From Sediminitomix flava (GTDB lineage: Bacteria > Bacteroidota > Bacteroidia > Cytophagales > Flammeovirgaceae): a stretch of DNA of 64,000 nucleotides. The stretch is taken from assembly GCF_003149185.1 (NCBI RefSeq), contig NZ_QGDO01000001.1, positions 558,001 through 622,000 of the forward strand, in the 5' to 3' direction. Under the pieces are notes generated by a model. It made no database searches. It worked only from the letters and a program-made list of their open reading frames with translations, and had not been told where the DNA came from. This document shows, in pieces, positions 56,373-64,000 of the stretch. Each line of letters opens with the position of its first letter. Within the stretch, counting starts at the first letter, position 1. The translations under genes and the position numbers were made by a program.

Positions 56373-56936
56373 CTAAGACCAAGTATTAATCCAATTTTTA
56401 AGTATTTCGAGACCATAAGCCGTAAGTACAGCTTCAGGGTGAAATTGAAGCCCACAGATTGGTAATTTTCCATGTTCCAAAGCCATTACTGTTTGATCTT
56501 GAGTTTGAGCAGTAATTTTCAATGTTGAGGGCATGTCTACTAAACACAATGAGTGATACCTTACCACATCAAATTTTTGAGGTAAACCTTTAAAAAGAAT
56601 TGAAGTGCTATCTGCCGATATTTCTGAGATTTTACCATGCATTGGTTTCTCTCCTTTCACAAGCTTTGCCCCAAAGTATTCTCCAATAGCTTGATGCCCC
56701 AAACAAATACCAAGAATTGGCAGCTTATTTTCATAAAACTCTAAAACCTGTAATAAGTTTCCAGCTTTTTTAGGTGTTTCTGGACCAGGAGAAAGAACTA
56801 TTGCATCATATTTATATTGTATGATTTCTTCAATAGGAGTTGTGTTTCTAAAAACCTTGCACTCCACTCCCAACTGCCCAAAATAATCTACAAGGTTGTA
56901 TGTAAATGAATCGAAATTATCTAACAATAGAATCAT
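56373..56936 (-). CDS. glutamine amidotransferase subunit of anthranilate/aminodeoxychorismate synthase
   Basis: 187 aa class I glutamine amidotransferase. Nucleophile Cys78 in 'GICLGHQ', 'LSPGPETP' loop, and His-x-Glu in 'QFHPEAVLTAYG'. It supplies ammonia for TrpE (tryptophan) or PabB (folate); the sequence cannot tell PabA from TrpG with certainty. No trpE or pabB is adjacent, so it may serve both. Confidence 0.9.
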   Translation of the reverse strand: MILLLDNFDSFTYNLVDYFGQLGVECKVFRNTTPIEEIIQYKYDAIVLSPGPETPKKAGNLLQVLEFYENKLPILGICLGHQAIGEYFGAKLVKGEKPMHGKISEISADSTSILFKGLPQKFDVVRYHSLCLVDMPSTLKITAQTQDQTVMALEHGKLPICGLQFHPEAVLTAYGLEILKNWINTWS

Positions 56937-56989
56937 CGTCTCCTTGACTAGTTAAAATCAGCTATCCTAATTTTTGTATCAAATAAAAG

Positions 56990-57034
56990 AACCCACCTTT
57001 TAGTCTATGAGAAATAAAACATAAAAGGTGGGTT
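56990..57034 (-). terminator. terminator of the YqeY-like gene
   Basis: Perfect 13-base arms (56990-57002 and 57022-57034), 19-base loop, T-rich tail on the minus strand. It lies after the gene ending at 57052. Confidence 0.7.
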
Positions 57035-57051
57035 GAATACTTATGTGTATG

Positions 57052-57501
57052 TTAACCTAACAACTGTTTCACTAAATCTGAAACTTTCTTGTTATCAGCT
57101 TTACCTGCTAATTTTTTTGATGCTAGCCCCATTACTTTACCCATATCTTTCATAGATGAAGCACCAGTCTCTTCAATAATTGCTTTAATTTCAGCCGCTA
57201 CTTCTTCCTCAGACATTTGTTTTGGCAAAAACTCTTCAATTACTTCTAGTTCTTTCAACTCAACTGCCGCTAAGTCTTCACGCCCAGACTCTTGGTAAGT
57301 TGTAGCTGTATCTTTACGTTGCTTTGCCATTTTTACCAAAAGCTTCATTTCTTGCTCTTCAGTAATCTCCCCTACTACGCCACCAGCTGTCTCCAATTTC
57401 TGGATTTCTGCTTTTATTTGTTTCAAGGCACTTAGTACGTCCTTTTGTTTTGCCTTCATGGCAGTTTTCATTCCTTCTTGAACTTTCGCTTTTAAGCTCA
57501 T
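57052..57501 (-). CDS. YqeY/GatB-like protein
   Basis: 149 aa from the ATG at 57501; the upstream ATG at 57582 would add residues with no family match. Helical protein with 'MKAKQKDVLSALKQIKAEIQ', 'RKDTATTYQESGREDLA', 'EEFLPKQMSEEEV' and 'DMGKVMGLASKKLAGKADN', resembling the tail domain of GatB. YqeY proteins are proposed to help tRNA amidotransfer, but the role is unproven. Divergent from pdxJ. Confidence 0.85.
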   Translation of the reverse strand: MSLKAKVQEGMKTAMKAKQKDVLSALKQIKAEIQKLETAGGVVGEITEEQEMKLLVKMAKQRKDTATTYQESGREDLAAVELKELEVIEEFLPKQMSEEEVAAEIKAIIEETGASSMKDMGKVMGLASKKLAGKADNKKVSDLVKQLLG

Positions 57502-57573
57502 TATTATAGGGGTTTGAGGTTGAAAAATCTTCAATTCTAGTGTACAAAAGCTATTTCCTTTCACAAACAAAAC

Positions 57574-57614
57574 ATTGCTCAACTTTTCGCGACATTATAT
57601 TTGTTTTACTTTTG
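57574..57614 (+). promoter_or_regulatory. probable pdxJ promoter(s)
   Basis: Two overlapping -7 elements: TATATTTG (57596-57603), with ATTG at 57574-57577 as a near -33 at 18 bases, and TACTTTTG (57607-57614). Both match TAnnTTTG exactly and lie 85-100 bases before the pdxJ ATG. Confidence 0.55.
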
Positions 57615-57698
57615 TTCTAGAATAAACAATATCCATTGTTCGAATTAGCACAAATATACCGAAAATGGATTTGAAACTGAATTGAAATTAGCGTAGAA

Positions 57699-58412
57699 AT
57701 GACGAGATTAAGTGTAAATATCAATAAAGTTGCAACTATCCGTAATGCACGTGGCGGAGACAATCCGAATTTGGTACAAGTAGCCAAAGATTGTGAGCGT
57801 TTTGGAGCCGAAGGAATCACCATTCACCCAAGACCTGACGAGCGCCATATCAGATATCAAGATGTTTACGACCTTAAAAAGGTAGTTACCACAGAATTTA
57901 ATATAGAAGGGAATCCGCAAGATCGTTTTATGGATTTGGTACTCGAAGTTGTTCCTGAACAAGCGACACTTGTACCAGATGCTGAACATGCGATTACTTC
58001 AAATGCAGGATGGGACACCATCGTACATAAAGATTTTCTGACAGATGTGATCAAGGCATTGAAAGAAAAAGGGATTCGTTCTTCTATTTTTGTTGATCCA
58101 GACCCTAAAATGGTTGAAGGTGCTGCACTTATTGGTGCCGACAGAGTAGAGTTATACACTGAACCTTATGCTACCAATTATCATAACGATAAAGAGGCTG
58201 CCATTAAAGATTACATTTTAGCTGGGGAAAAAGCCATTGAACTCGGACTTGGTCTAAATGCAGGACATGACCTTGACTTGAAAAACCTCCGTTATTTTGG
58301 AGAAGAAATCAAAGGTCTTGATGAAGTTTCTATTGGTCACGCTCTAATTTGTGATGCACTTTATTACGGATTAGAAAATACCATCCAACTTTACAAGAGA
58401 CAATTGTCTTAG
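57699..58412 (+). CDS. pdxJ: pyridoxine 5'-phosphate synthase
   Basis: 237 aa TIM-barrel enzyme of the DXP-dependent vitamin B6 pathway; it condenses 1-deoxyxylulose 5-phosphate with 3-amino-2-oxopropyl phosphate. '[17 protein letters not shown]' with the N-x-N-K active-site start, '[13 protein letters not shown]', 'FVDPDP' and 'GLNAGHDL' are diagnostic. Length is typical. Terminated at 58420-58450. Confidence 0.97.
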   Translation: MTRLSVNINKVATIRNARGGDNPNLVQVAKDCERFGAEGITIHPRPDERHIRYQDVYDLKKVVTTEFNIEGNPQDRFMDLVLEVVPEQATLVPDAEHAITSNAGWDTIVHKDFLTDVIKALKEKGIRSSIFVDPDPKMVEGAALIGADRVELYTEPYATNYHNDKEAAIKDYILAGEKAIELGLGLNAGHDLDLKNLRYFGEEIKGLDEVSIGHALICDALYYGLENTIQLYKRQLS

Positions 58413-58419
58413 TAAAAAT

Positions 58420-58450
58420 AAAGCCTACACCAAAATGGCGTAGGCTTTTT
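58420..58450 (+). terminator. Rho-independent terminator
   Basis: AAAGCCTAC (58420-58428) pairs with GTAGGCTTT (58440-58448), 11-base loop, ending in a five-T run. It closes pdxJ. Confidence 0.85.
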
Positions 58451-58476
58451 CAATTGCGTGTTTAGTATTAGTTAGT

Positions 58477-58788
58477 TCAAACATTTACATGTTTTACAGC
58501 GTAGGTATAAGAAGGGTAATCATTCCCCTTCACTTTGTTATTTTGCCAGTTAAGCGCCTGTAAATTAGTCAACTCATCATCCCCACCAATTACAGTAGGC
58601 TTAATGTGATCAATTTCCCAACCCCATTCAGACTTTTCATTGCCATACTCAGTGTAGCGGATAATTCCACCACAAACATCTCTTCTGTACTCATTTGGGC
58701 TATAGCCTAAAATAGGTTTCGCTTTTTTCCAAACAGCATCAATTTGATCTTGACGCCAGTCTTGTCCATTTGTGTTGCGGTTTCTCAT
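58477..58788 (-). CDS. HNH-type nuclease-like protein
   Basis: 103 aa. HNH motif: D60-H61 in 'GWEIDHIKPT', 'GGDDELTNLQAL' with Asn75, and 'NNKVKGN'. Only one cysteine ('VCGGIIR') is present, so no zinc finger is made. Small stand-alone HNH proteins can be nicking or restriction enzymes or DNA-repair proteins; nothing next to it indicates which. It is followed on its upstream side by a 540-base non-coding gap. Confidence 0.75.
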   Translation of the reverse strand: MRNRNTNGQDWRQDQIDAVWKKAKPILGYSPNEYRRDVCGGIIRYTEYGNEKSEWGWEIDHIKPTVIGGDDELTNLQALNWQNNKVKGNDYPSYTYAVKHVNV

Positions 58789-59328
58789 GGTTAAGTTGAA
58801 ATTCTAAGTTATTGAATCGCAGTAAAAGATCTAGTGTTGTTTAAAAATGTCCTGTTTTAGTTGAATCACGAATAATAAACGTAATTTTTACACTTTGCGC
58901 AAATAAATAAAATGTATCCCTTTTCTCATAGGATTAACATAGATTTTTTTGCTTCAAAACATGATTTCATTGAATTTTTAGAACACTTTTGAAGAGCTGC
59001 ATTTAGAATTATATTTTACAATTTGGGTTTATTGCAAATCAGGAAATTAATAAAGTCAGATAACTAGACGATTAATTTGTTAAAATCTCATAATTATCAA
59101 ATTATATAACTTTGAGTTTTAGTTCCTTTTGATATCTAGAATTTGAGTCAAAGCTTAAAAATTTTCAACAATATTAATCAACTACATTTAATGATTTTCA
59201 TCAGCAGTGAGTAGTCTCAGTTTAAATTATCACCTCTGAAACAGACATAAAAAAAGCAATGAGTATAAACCCATTGCCTAATTCCCTAATAAAAGGTATA
59301 TCAATTATGATGTGAAAATTCAGAACAA
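58789..59328. other. 540-base gap without a gene
   Basis: No coding frame is convincing. A perfect palindrome TTTGCGCAAA lies at 58894-58903, about 105 bases upstream of the HNH gene start, and might be an operator. The greA terminator is at 59249-59277. The rest is A+T-rich with no repeat seen. Confidence 0.7.
59249..59277 (-). terminator. terminator of greA
   Basis: GCAATG (59256-59261) pairs with CATTGC (59272-59277), followed on the minus strand by a seven-T run. Confidence 0.75.
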
Positions 59329-59799
59329 TTATCTTCCGATTTCTACAATCTCATATTTCATTTCTCCTCTTGGAGTTTTCACTGCTGCAAAATCACCAAC
59401 TTCTTTCCCTAACAAACCTTGTCCCATAGGAGAATCGATAGAAATTCTATTTTGTTTCAAATCAGCTTCTTGAGCAGCTACAATCTGATAAGTAACTTTC
59501 ATTCCGTTAGGAGCTTTAATTGTCACTTTAGAAAGGATTGCTACTTTTGATAAATCCAATTTAGACTCATCTATAATTCTAGCATTTGCAACTAAGTTTT
59601 CTAAATGTGCAATTTTTGCCTCTAGGTGTCCTTGAGCATCTTTAGCTGCATCATATTCAGCATTCTCACTCAAATCTCCTTTATCTGTAGCTTCCGCAAT
59701 TTGTTTAGCGATATCTTGACGTCCTTTTGTCTTTAGCTCCAATAATTCGTTTCTAAGGTTTTCTAAACCTTCTGGAGTATAATATGTAAACTTTGACAT
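59329..59799 (-). CDS. greA: transcription elongation factor GreA
   Basis: 156 aa. N-terminal coiled coil with the acidic tip 'SENAEYDAAKDAQ', which enters the RNA polymerase channel to cleave stalled transcripts, and a C-terminal FKBP-like domain ('SPMGQGLLGKEVGDFAAVKTPRG'). Length fits the family exactly (about 157). Single-gene unit. Confidence 0.97.
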   Translation of the reverse strand: MSKFTYYTPEGLENLRNELLELKTKGRQDIAKQIAEATDKGDLSENAEYDAAKDAQGHLEAKIAHLENLVANARIIDESKLDLSKVAILSKVTIKAPNGMKVTYQIVAAQEADLKQNRISIDSPMGQGLLGKEVGDFAAVKTPRGEMKYEIVEIGR

Positions 59800-60035
59800 T
59801 GTATATAAATTTCTTTTGTATTGATCTGTAGTAAAATAAAACGCCCTACAATTTCTGTCTGAAGTGTAAGGCTTGCTAGAAAAGAAAAAACGATTTTCTC
59901 AAATCGTTTGGTATCAATTCCGATAAATGAAAATTCAGATTTTCTCTCAATGACTCAAAAAAGTCATAATTTTAAAGGTAATAAAGAATGTAATTAATAT
60001 CAAGAACTATTTTCAGCTTATTTTTTACTCTAACA

Positions 60036-60710
60036 TTAATTACGAAGGTCTTTAGGAGGATATTTTTTCCAGCCCGAATACCAATCAAAAAACTCTAATC
60101 CTTCAAAGCGTTTTTTGTAATCATAGAAGGAAGGAACATCATAACAATAGCCATGATAGTGGTATAAAAATCCATTCATCTTGGCATATTCAATTTCTAA
60201 TAAGAGCGTATACGTTCCTAAACTATATTGCGCATATTCCAATCTATACATTGCATAAATACTAGAACAGCTTCTTTCAGCCACATCCATAATACTACAG
60301 GCAACCAGTATGTCTCCATCATAGACACATACCTCCTTCGTAAGACAGGGAATCATAGCGGGATCTTTACGACTAATAAACTCGTAAATAGACTGAGGTA
60401 CACTCTCTTTAAATTTATGTTTATGCTCTTCAAAAAGTTCTAACTTCTCATCATCAATTTCTAAATCTCTGATTACTATAGTAAAGTCTTTTGCCTTCTT
60501 TATAATTTTCCGTTGTTTCTTATTAAAATCAAACTTTCTCAAGTTGATTCTTAGAGGTAATACTCGACAAACTTTGCCCTCATAAATACTCAGATTATAT
60601 CGAAAGAATCTTTCCCCAAAATGCCTCCACCCCAATGAGAGTAGTTGATCCATAATACTTGGAGACACTTTTTCATTCACAAATTCATCTAAAATTAGCT
60701 TTGTTGTCAT
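60036..60710 (-). CDS. arginyl/leucyl-tRNA-protein transferase-fold protein (short paralog)
   Basis: 224 aa, covering only the catalytic-domain part of the Ate1/Bpt family. It shares with the gene at 1032-2327 the blocks 'VYDGD', 'QYSLGTYT' near 160, 'YHGYCYDVPSFYDYKKRF' and 'FFDWYSGW'. It ends about where the first protein's extra domain begins. N-terminal Fe-S/cysteine module absent. Likely an aminoacyl-tRNA:protein transfer enzyme, but this is inference. Position between greA and nuoI gives no functional hint. Confidence 0.65.
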   Translation of the reverse strand: MTTKLILDEFVNEKVSPSIMDQLLSLGWRHFGERFFRYNLSIYEGKVCRVLPLRINLRKFDFNKKQRKIIKKAKDFTIVIRDLEIDDEKLELFEEHKHKFKESVPQSIYEFISRKDPAMIPCLTKEVCVYDGDILVACSIMDVAERSCSSIYAMYRLEYAQYSLGTYTLLLEIEYAKMNGFLYHYHGYCYDVPSFYDYKKRFEGLEFFDWYSGWKKYPPKDLRN

Positions 60711-61025
60711 AAAAGCAATACCTATTCGTTTCGTTTTACCTAATTAGAAAAGAAGTGTATCAATAATAATTTGTTGTAATCTTTAAAATACAATTTTCAT
60801 TCATTTCACCTACCTAAAAAAATGCAAAGTCTACAAAAAACGTTGTGAAAGAATTAAGATGTTAAATTATTTCTTCTAATTATTTAACTTTACATTTCTT
60901 AAACTTATTTCTCATTTCTATAAACAAGTATCTGAACAAAGAGTTATTCATAGACTAAAAGTATTTGAAAAGTTACAATAAATACTCCCAGATACTTAGC
61001 AATTGCTATACGACCGTTCAATAAT
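60711..61025. other. 315-base gap between divergent genes
   Basis: Lies between the short transferase-fold gene (minus) and nuoI (plus). TTTAACTTTACA at about 60892 is only a partial -7 match; no clear promoter, repeat or RNA gene was seen. Confidence 0.5.
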
Positions 61026-61694
61026 ATGAAAGAAGAAAGGAACTCATATTTTAAAAATATAAAGGATTCCGTAAGTACAACGGTACACGGTGCCAAACTG
61101 ACTTTAGGACACTTCAAAAAAGCGATTACTACAGATAGACGAACTCCAGAATCTGTAAGTGCTCCAGGTTACTTTGAGAAAGAAGGAATTGAAACGCTTT
61201 ATTATCCTGAAGAAAAGGTTCCTGTTCCCGTAAACGGAAGGTACCAACTTCATAATGAAATTGAAGACTGTATTGTCTGTGATAAATGTGCGAAAGTATG
61301 TCCTGTGAATTGTATTGAAATCGAATCGATTAAATCTTCAGAGGTGATTGGACACACATCAGACGGTACTGCGAAAAGATTATATCCTGCAAAGTTTAAT
61401 ATAGATTTAGCCAAATGTTGTTATTGTGGGCTATGTACAACTGTTTGTCCGACAGAATGTCTTACAATGACAAATGATTTTGACTTCAGTGAGTTCAACT
61501 TAGAAGATCTTGACTTTAAGTTCTCTAAAATGACAGAAGAAGAGGTCCAAGACAAACGTCTAGCCTACGAAGCTCAACAAGAAGCAAAAAAGCAATCGAG
61601 CATGAAGGCTGAAACTACTTCATCAGAAACAGCTTCGAAACCAAAACCTAAGTTTAGACCAAGAGCTAGAGTGAGTGCTAAAAGTGACTCATAG
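61026..61694 (+). CDS. nuoI: NADH-quinone oxidoreductase subunit I
   Basis: 222 aa. Two 4Fe-4S motifs of the form C-x2-C-x2-C-x3-C: 'CIVCDKCAKVCPVNC' and 'CCYCGLCTTVCPTEC'. They carry clusters N6a/N6b of complex I. The C-terminus is extended by about 40 Lys/Ala/Ser-rich residues, common in Bacteroidota. Followed by nuoJ after 23 bases, but no other nuo genes are in the window. Confidence 0.93.
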   Translation: MKEERNSYFKNIKDSVSTTVHGAKLTLGHFKKAITTDRRTPESVSAPGYFEKEGIETLYYPEEKVPVPVNGRYQLHNEIEDCIVCDKCAKVCPVNCIEIESIKSSEVIGHTSDGTAKRLYPAKFNIDLAKCCYCGLCTTVCPTECLTMTNDFDFSEFNLEDLDFKFSKMTEEEVQDKRLAYEAQQEAKKQSSMKAETTSSETASKPKPKFRPRARVSAKSDS

Positions 61695-61717
61695 TTCATG
61701 AATTGTATGATAAAATT

Positions 61718-62203
61718 ATGGAAGAGCTATTTTTTTATTTTTTCGGAGGACTAACAATCATTTCTGCAACATTGATTTTACTGAGTAAAAATGTAATTCA
61801 TAGTGCATTCTACTTACTAAACTCATTATTGGGTGTTGCTGCTATTTTTGTTTTTGCGCTAGCTGATTTTCTAGCAATTGCACAAGTAATGGTCTATATA
61901 GGGGGTATTCTTGTACTTATGCTATTTGGTATTATGTACACAAGGAATGCGAATGATAACCAAAGAGGGCATCATTACTTGATGGGAGGTATAAGTAGTT
62001 TAATTCTTTTTGGGTTAATATTTTTCTTAACACAAAATGTAGAGCTACAAGCCCAACCATCAGTGGCTCTGAAGTACCAAACTTTTGAAGTTATAGGAAT
62101 CAAGCTGATGACACATCATATTTTAGCTTTTGAAACCATAGCAATTTTCTTATTAATAGTACTTATCGGAGCAACTTATATTGCAGCCCGAGAAGAAAAA
62201 TAA
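61718..62203 (+). CDS. nuoJ: NADH-quinone oxidoreductase subunit J
   Basis: 161 aa from the ATG at 61718; an upstream TTG at 61703 is a poorer start. Five membrane helices with the conserved 'FALADFLAIAQVMVYIGGILVLMLFGIMYT' region carrying the pi-bulge helix of complex I. It couples electron transfer to proton pumping. It is the second and last nuo gene here: the next gene is on the opposite strand. Confidence 0.92.
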   Translation: MEELFFYFFGGLTIISATLILLSKNVIHSAFYLLNSLLGVAAIFVFALADFLAIAQVMVYIGGILVLMLFGIMYTRNANDNQRGHHYLMGGISSLILFGLIFFLTQNVELQAQPSVALKYQTFEVIGIKLMTHHILAFETIAIFLLIVLIGATYIAAREEK

Positions 62204-62211
62204 AAGATGAA

Positions 62212-62262
62212 GTGTTGGGCTTTTAGTTTCTTAATATGACAAGCCAACGGAAAGCCCAACAC
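62212..62262. repeat. long inverted repeat at the nuoJ/methyltransferase 3' ends
   Basis: Perfect 12-base arms GTGTTGGGCTTT (62212-62223) and its complement (62251-62262) with a 27-base loop. It spans the end of nuoJ and the last codons of the convergent methyltransferase gene. No T-run follows, so it may be an RNA-stabilising stem or a Rho-type site. Confidence 0.6.
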
Positions 62263-62951
62263 CAACTTACCTGAACACTTCTCCACCCCATCCCTTCATA
62301 AAAAACACTCAATTCTTTCTTTTTAAATGCACGCTTAACTGAAAGCTTTGCATCATACTTCGTCATATAAGACTTAGAAAAGAAGTGGGTAAGAAAAGCG
62401 ATTGAGTAATAGGCGAACCAATGCCTATGTATATCATTTATAACAACGCCAAATGTAGCACCAGACTGCCATTTCTTAATCAAGCTTTCTAATTCAATTG
62501 AGTTAAAATGATGGAGAAATAATGTCGATATAATAATATCACAATTCATTGAATTCTTCTCAAATACGTTTTTAACAGAAAATTCAATATCATGACCTAA
62601 ACTCTTGCTTTTAGCATATGCTATTACATGCGGATTTGCATCAATACCGACTAATTTCAATCTTTCAAACTCTCCTCTGAAAGATTCATCAATTAATCTC
62701 AACATTTCACCACTACCGCAGCCCATATCAACAATTACAATTTCATCATTCTTATTTCTTCCATGAAGAAGCTTCCTAACACCTCGTAACGTCGGATTAT
62801 TTCCTCCTAGCCACTTATTGATAACATCTAACTCCGCAAGCGTTTGTCTTAACCCATCATCATTAATTGATAAGTCGTCCATGATTTCTTCTTCTTGAGC
62901 TCTTTCTAAAAATGACATAGTAACTGTTTGTTCAAAAATTAGAGAATTCAT
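62223..62951 (-). CDS. class I SAM-dependent methyltransferase
   Basis: 242 aa from the ATG at 62951; 231 aa if the ATG at 62918 is used. Motif I 'VDMGCGSGEML' near 78, motif II 'VGIDANPHVIAYAK', and 'IIISTLFLHHF'. N-terminal 'EEEIMDDLSIND' and 'NKWLGGNNPT' resemble a Bacteroidota methyltransferase group found in pigment/polyketide clusters elsewhere, but no such cluster is visible here. Substrate unknown. An inverted repeat overlaps its start (62951-62974). Confidence 0.75.
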   Translation of the reverse strand: MNSLIFEQTVTMSFLERAQEEEIMDDLSINDDGLRQTLAELDVINKWLGGNNPTLRGVRKLLHGRNKNDEIVIVDMGCGSGEMLRLIDESFRGEFERLKLVGIDANPHVIAYAKSKSLGHDIEFSVKNVFEKNSMNCDIIISTLFLHHFNSIELESLIKKWQSGATFGVVINDIHRHWFAYYSIAFLTHFFSKSYMTKYDAKLSVKRAFKKKELSVFYEGMGWRSVQVSWCWAFRWLVILRN

Positions 62952-62974
62952 CTAATGTAAAAAATCACATTAGA
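62951..62974. repeat. inverted repeat overlapping the methyltransferase start
   Basis: TCTAATGT (62951-62958) and ACATTAGA (62967-62974), perfect 8-base arms 8 bases apart. It lies at the start codon of the methyltransferase gene, so it could be an operator or an mRNA hairpin; which cannot be told from sequence. Confidence 0.5.
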
Positions 62975-63226
62975 CATTAAGAATATACCAATAAAAATAT
63001 TGTTGATTTAGAAATCTTTCTAAAATTTGAGTAAAAATCGGATAATCAAGCAGTAACCAATTTCAATAATCCAATTAATAATAGCATTTTATTTAGATAT
63101 ATCAGTTTATCTTTTATTTCGATAAAATTACTTGAGTATGGATTTTTTTATTTTTTCAGAGGAACGTATTTTTAAAAATCAATTAATATAACTTAACCTT
63201 TTTAACTACACGTTGAAATTATAGTT

Positions 63227-64000
63227 ATGAACCAATTTCATACTAAGATTAAGCTAAAGACTATCATTTTTTCTCTACTCTTATCATTCTTAAGTAGTTC
63301 TCTGTTTGCTGCCGAAATGGTAGTTACAGGGATTTATCAGGGAACCAACTTATACATCGAAAATCCTCAGGATGAATCGGGTATATTTTGTATCACAGAG
63401 TTGTTAATCAATGATGAATTAGTGGAGTCTATTCCTAAAAAAACAGCCTTCGAATTAGACCTAAGTCATTTAGAAGAAGGTAAACCCATTACTATTAAAA
63501 TCTTTCATCACACCCATTGTCAACCTAGATTACTCAACCCAAATGCAATTCAGAAAAAGGGATTTTTCGAATTTGTAAAAATTGATGCAGACCAAGATTT
63601 CTTATCATGGGAAACAACTGGTGAGTCTCTAAATGGTGTTTTCTATCTTCTGAAGTTCGAACACAACGAGTGGAAAAACCTTAAAGTCCTTCCAGGAAAA
63701 GAAAGTGATAGAAATAACCTTTATCAAGCAGAGGCCTCACATCACTCTGGTGTAAACCGTTACAAAATCAAATACCTTGAAAACTCTGGTAAAATCCACT
63801 TCTCTAATGAAATGGTTTTTGAAGCTGAGAACGAAAAAGTTACATTTTACCCGAAAAGAGTTAATGAAGAATTAAACTTCTCTCACCCTGTAAAGTTTCG
63901 TATTCTTGACAAACACGGGAAAGAAATTTCAAAAGGAAACGGAATCAAAGTGGATTGTAAAAATCTAAATAGTGGAATGTATTACGTTTGCTTTGATAAC
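63227..64000 (+). CDS. secreted protein, 3' end outside the window (partial)
   Basis: An open frame of 258 codons from the ATG at 63227 runs off the end of the window with no stop. Signal peptide at about 9-29 ('IIFSLLLSFLSSSLFAAE'). The middle is beta-rich with unusual His/Phe content ('TIKIFHHTHCQPRLLNPNA'). The last 60 residues resemble a T9SS type A sorting domain that is weakly conserved: 'VTFYPKRVNEELNFS', 'FRILDKHGKEIS' and 'LNSGMYYVCFDN'. It is therefore probably a surface or secreted protein that is nearly complete. No promoter identified. Confidence 0.65.
   Translation, partial: MNQFHTKIKLKTIIFSLLLSFLSSSLFAAEMVVTGIYQGTNLYIENPQDESGIFCITELLINDELVESIPKKTAFELDLSHLEEGKPITIKIFHHTHCQPRLLNPNAIQKKGFFEFVKIDADQDFLSWETTGESLNGVFYLLKFEHNEWKNLKVLPGKESDRNNLYQAEASHHSGVNRYKIKYLENSGKIHFSNEMVFEAENEKVTFYPKRVNEELNFSHPVKFRILDKHGKEISKGNGIKVDCKNLNSGMYYVCFDN

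Noticed and set aside
57502-57582. longer start for the YqeY-like gene
   Set aside because: The extra residues are unrelated to the family and the conserved block begins at the ATG at 57501.
58894-58903. promoter around TTTGCGCAAA
   Set aside because: The palindrome is clear but the spacing to a TAnnTTTG element is wrong by one base; kept as a note in the gap entry only.

Overview
The window looks like chromosomal DNA of a marine-type member of the Bacteroidota, most likely order Cytophagales (Flammeovirga-like relatives are a reasonable guess, not proven). Evidence: low G+C; no Shine-Dalgarno sites at most starts; promoters of the Bacteroidota form TTTG-N18..23-TAnnTTTG (clearest at 8670-8703); a protein with a type IX secretion C-terminal sorting domain; DUF3857 proteins; OmpA proteins with the Bacteroidota cysteine pair; and an ATP synthase operon lacking the beta and epsilon genes. 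No rRNA, tRNA, CRISPR array, phage or insertion sequence was seen.

Layout. 1-4343: end of folP, cdaA (c-di-AMP synthase), an arginyltransferase-fold protein and two divergent OmpA-like proteins. 4382-10263: a VWA membrane protein, a DUF885-like protein that has lost its metal-binding motif, an alpha/beta hydrolase and a CBS protein. 10431-14407: two DUF3857 proteins in tandem. 14516-18720 (minus): class V aminotransferase, YheT-like hydrolase, and a Nudix-pyrR-pyrB group. 18857-24393 (minus): atpI-like-B-E-F-H-A-G. 24611-30086 (minus): viaA-like, ravA-like and a FUSC membrane protein. 30248-38924 (mostly minus): outer membrane beta-barrel, small lipoprotein, aroK overlapping an OppB-type permease, SDR, ftsK, HesB-like and SLOG proteins. 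39068-47000: Mpo1-like protein, secreted and membrane hypotheticals, PfkB kinase, arginase-fold protein, ABC exporter and two lipoproteins. 47055-53386: T9SS cargo, M3 peptidase, histidine kinase, a 42-bp tandem repeat array, and a VanX-like dipeptidase. 53430-64000: quinone reductase, pabA/trpG, yqeY, pdxJ, HNH protein, greA, a second arginyltransferase-fold protein, nuoI-nuoJ, a methyltransferase and the start of a secreted protein.

Most of the window is housekeeping: folate, pyrimidine, shikimate, pyridoxal and respiratory genes mixed with envelope proteins. Genes sit in short units of one to three, usually closed by clear hairpin terminators; the only long operon is atp.

The most unusual structure is the array at 52242-52603: eight complete 42-bp units, each built from two related 21-bp halves, filling the gap between a divergent histidine kinase and a cell-wall dipeptidase. 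A second theme is proteins that keep an enzyme fold but have lost catalytic or ligand residues (DUF885-like, arginase-like, DUF3857/transglutaminase-like, HesB-like). A third is two copies of the arginyl/leucyl-tRNA-protein transferase catalytic domain, one with an added C-terminal domain of about 200 residues.
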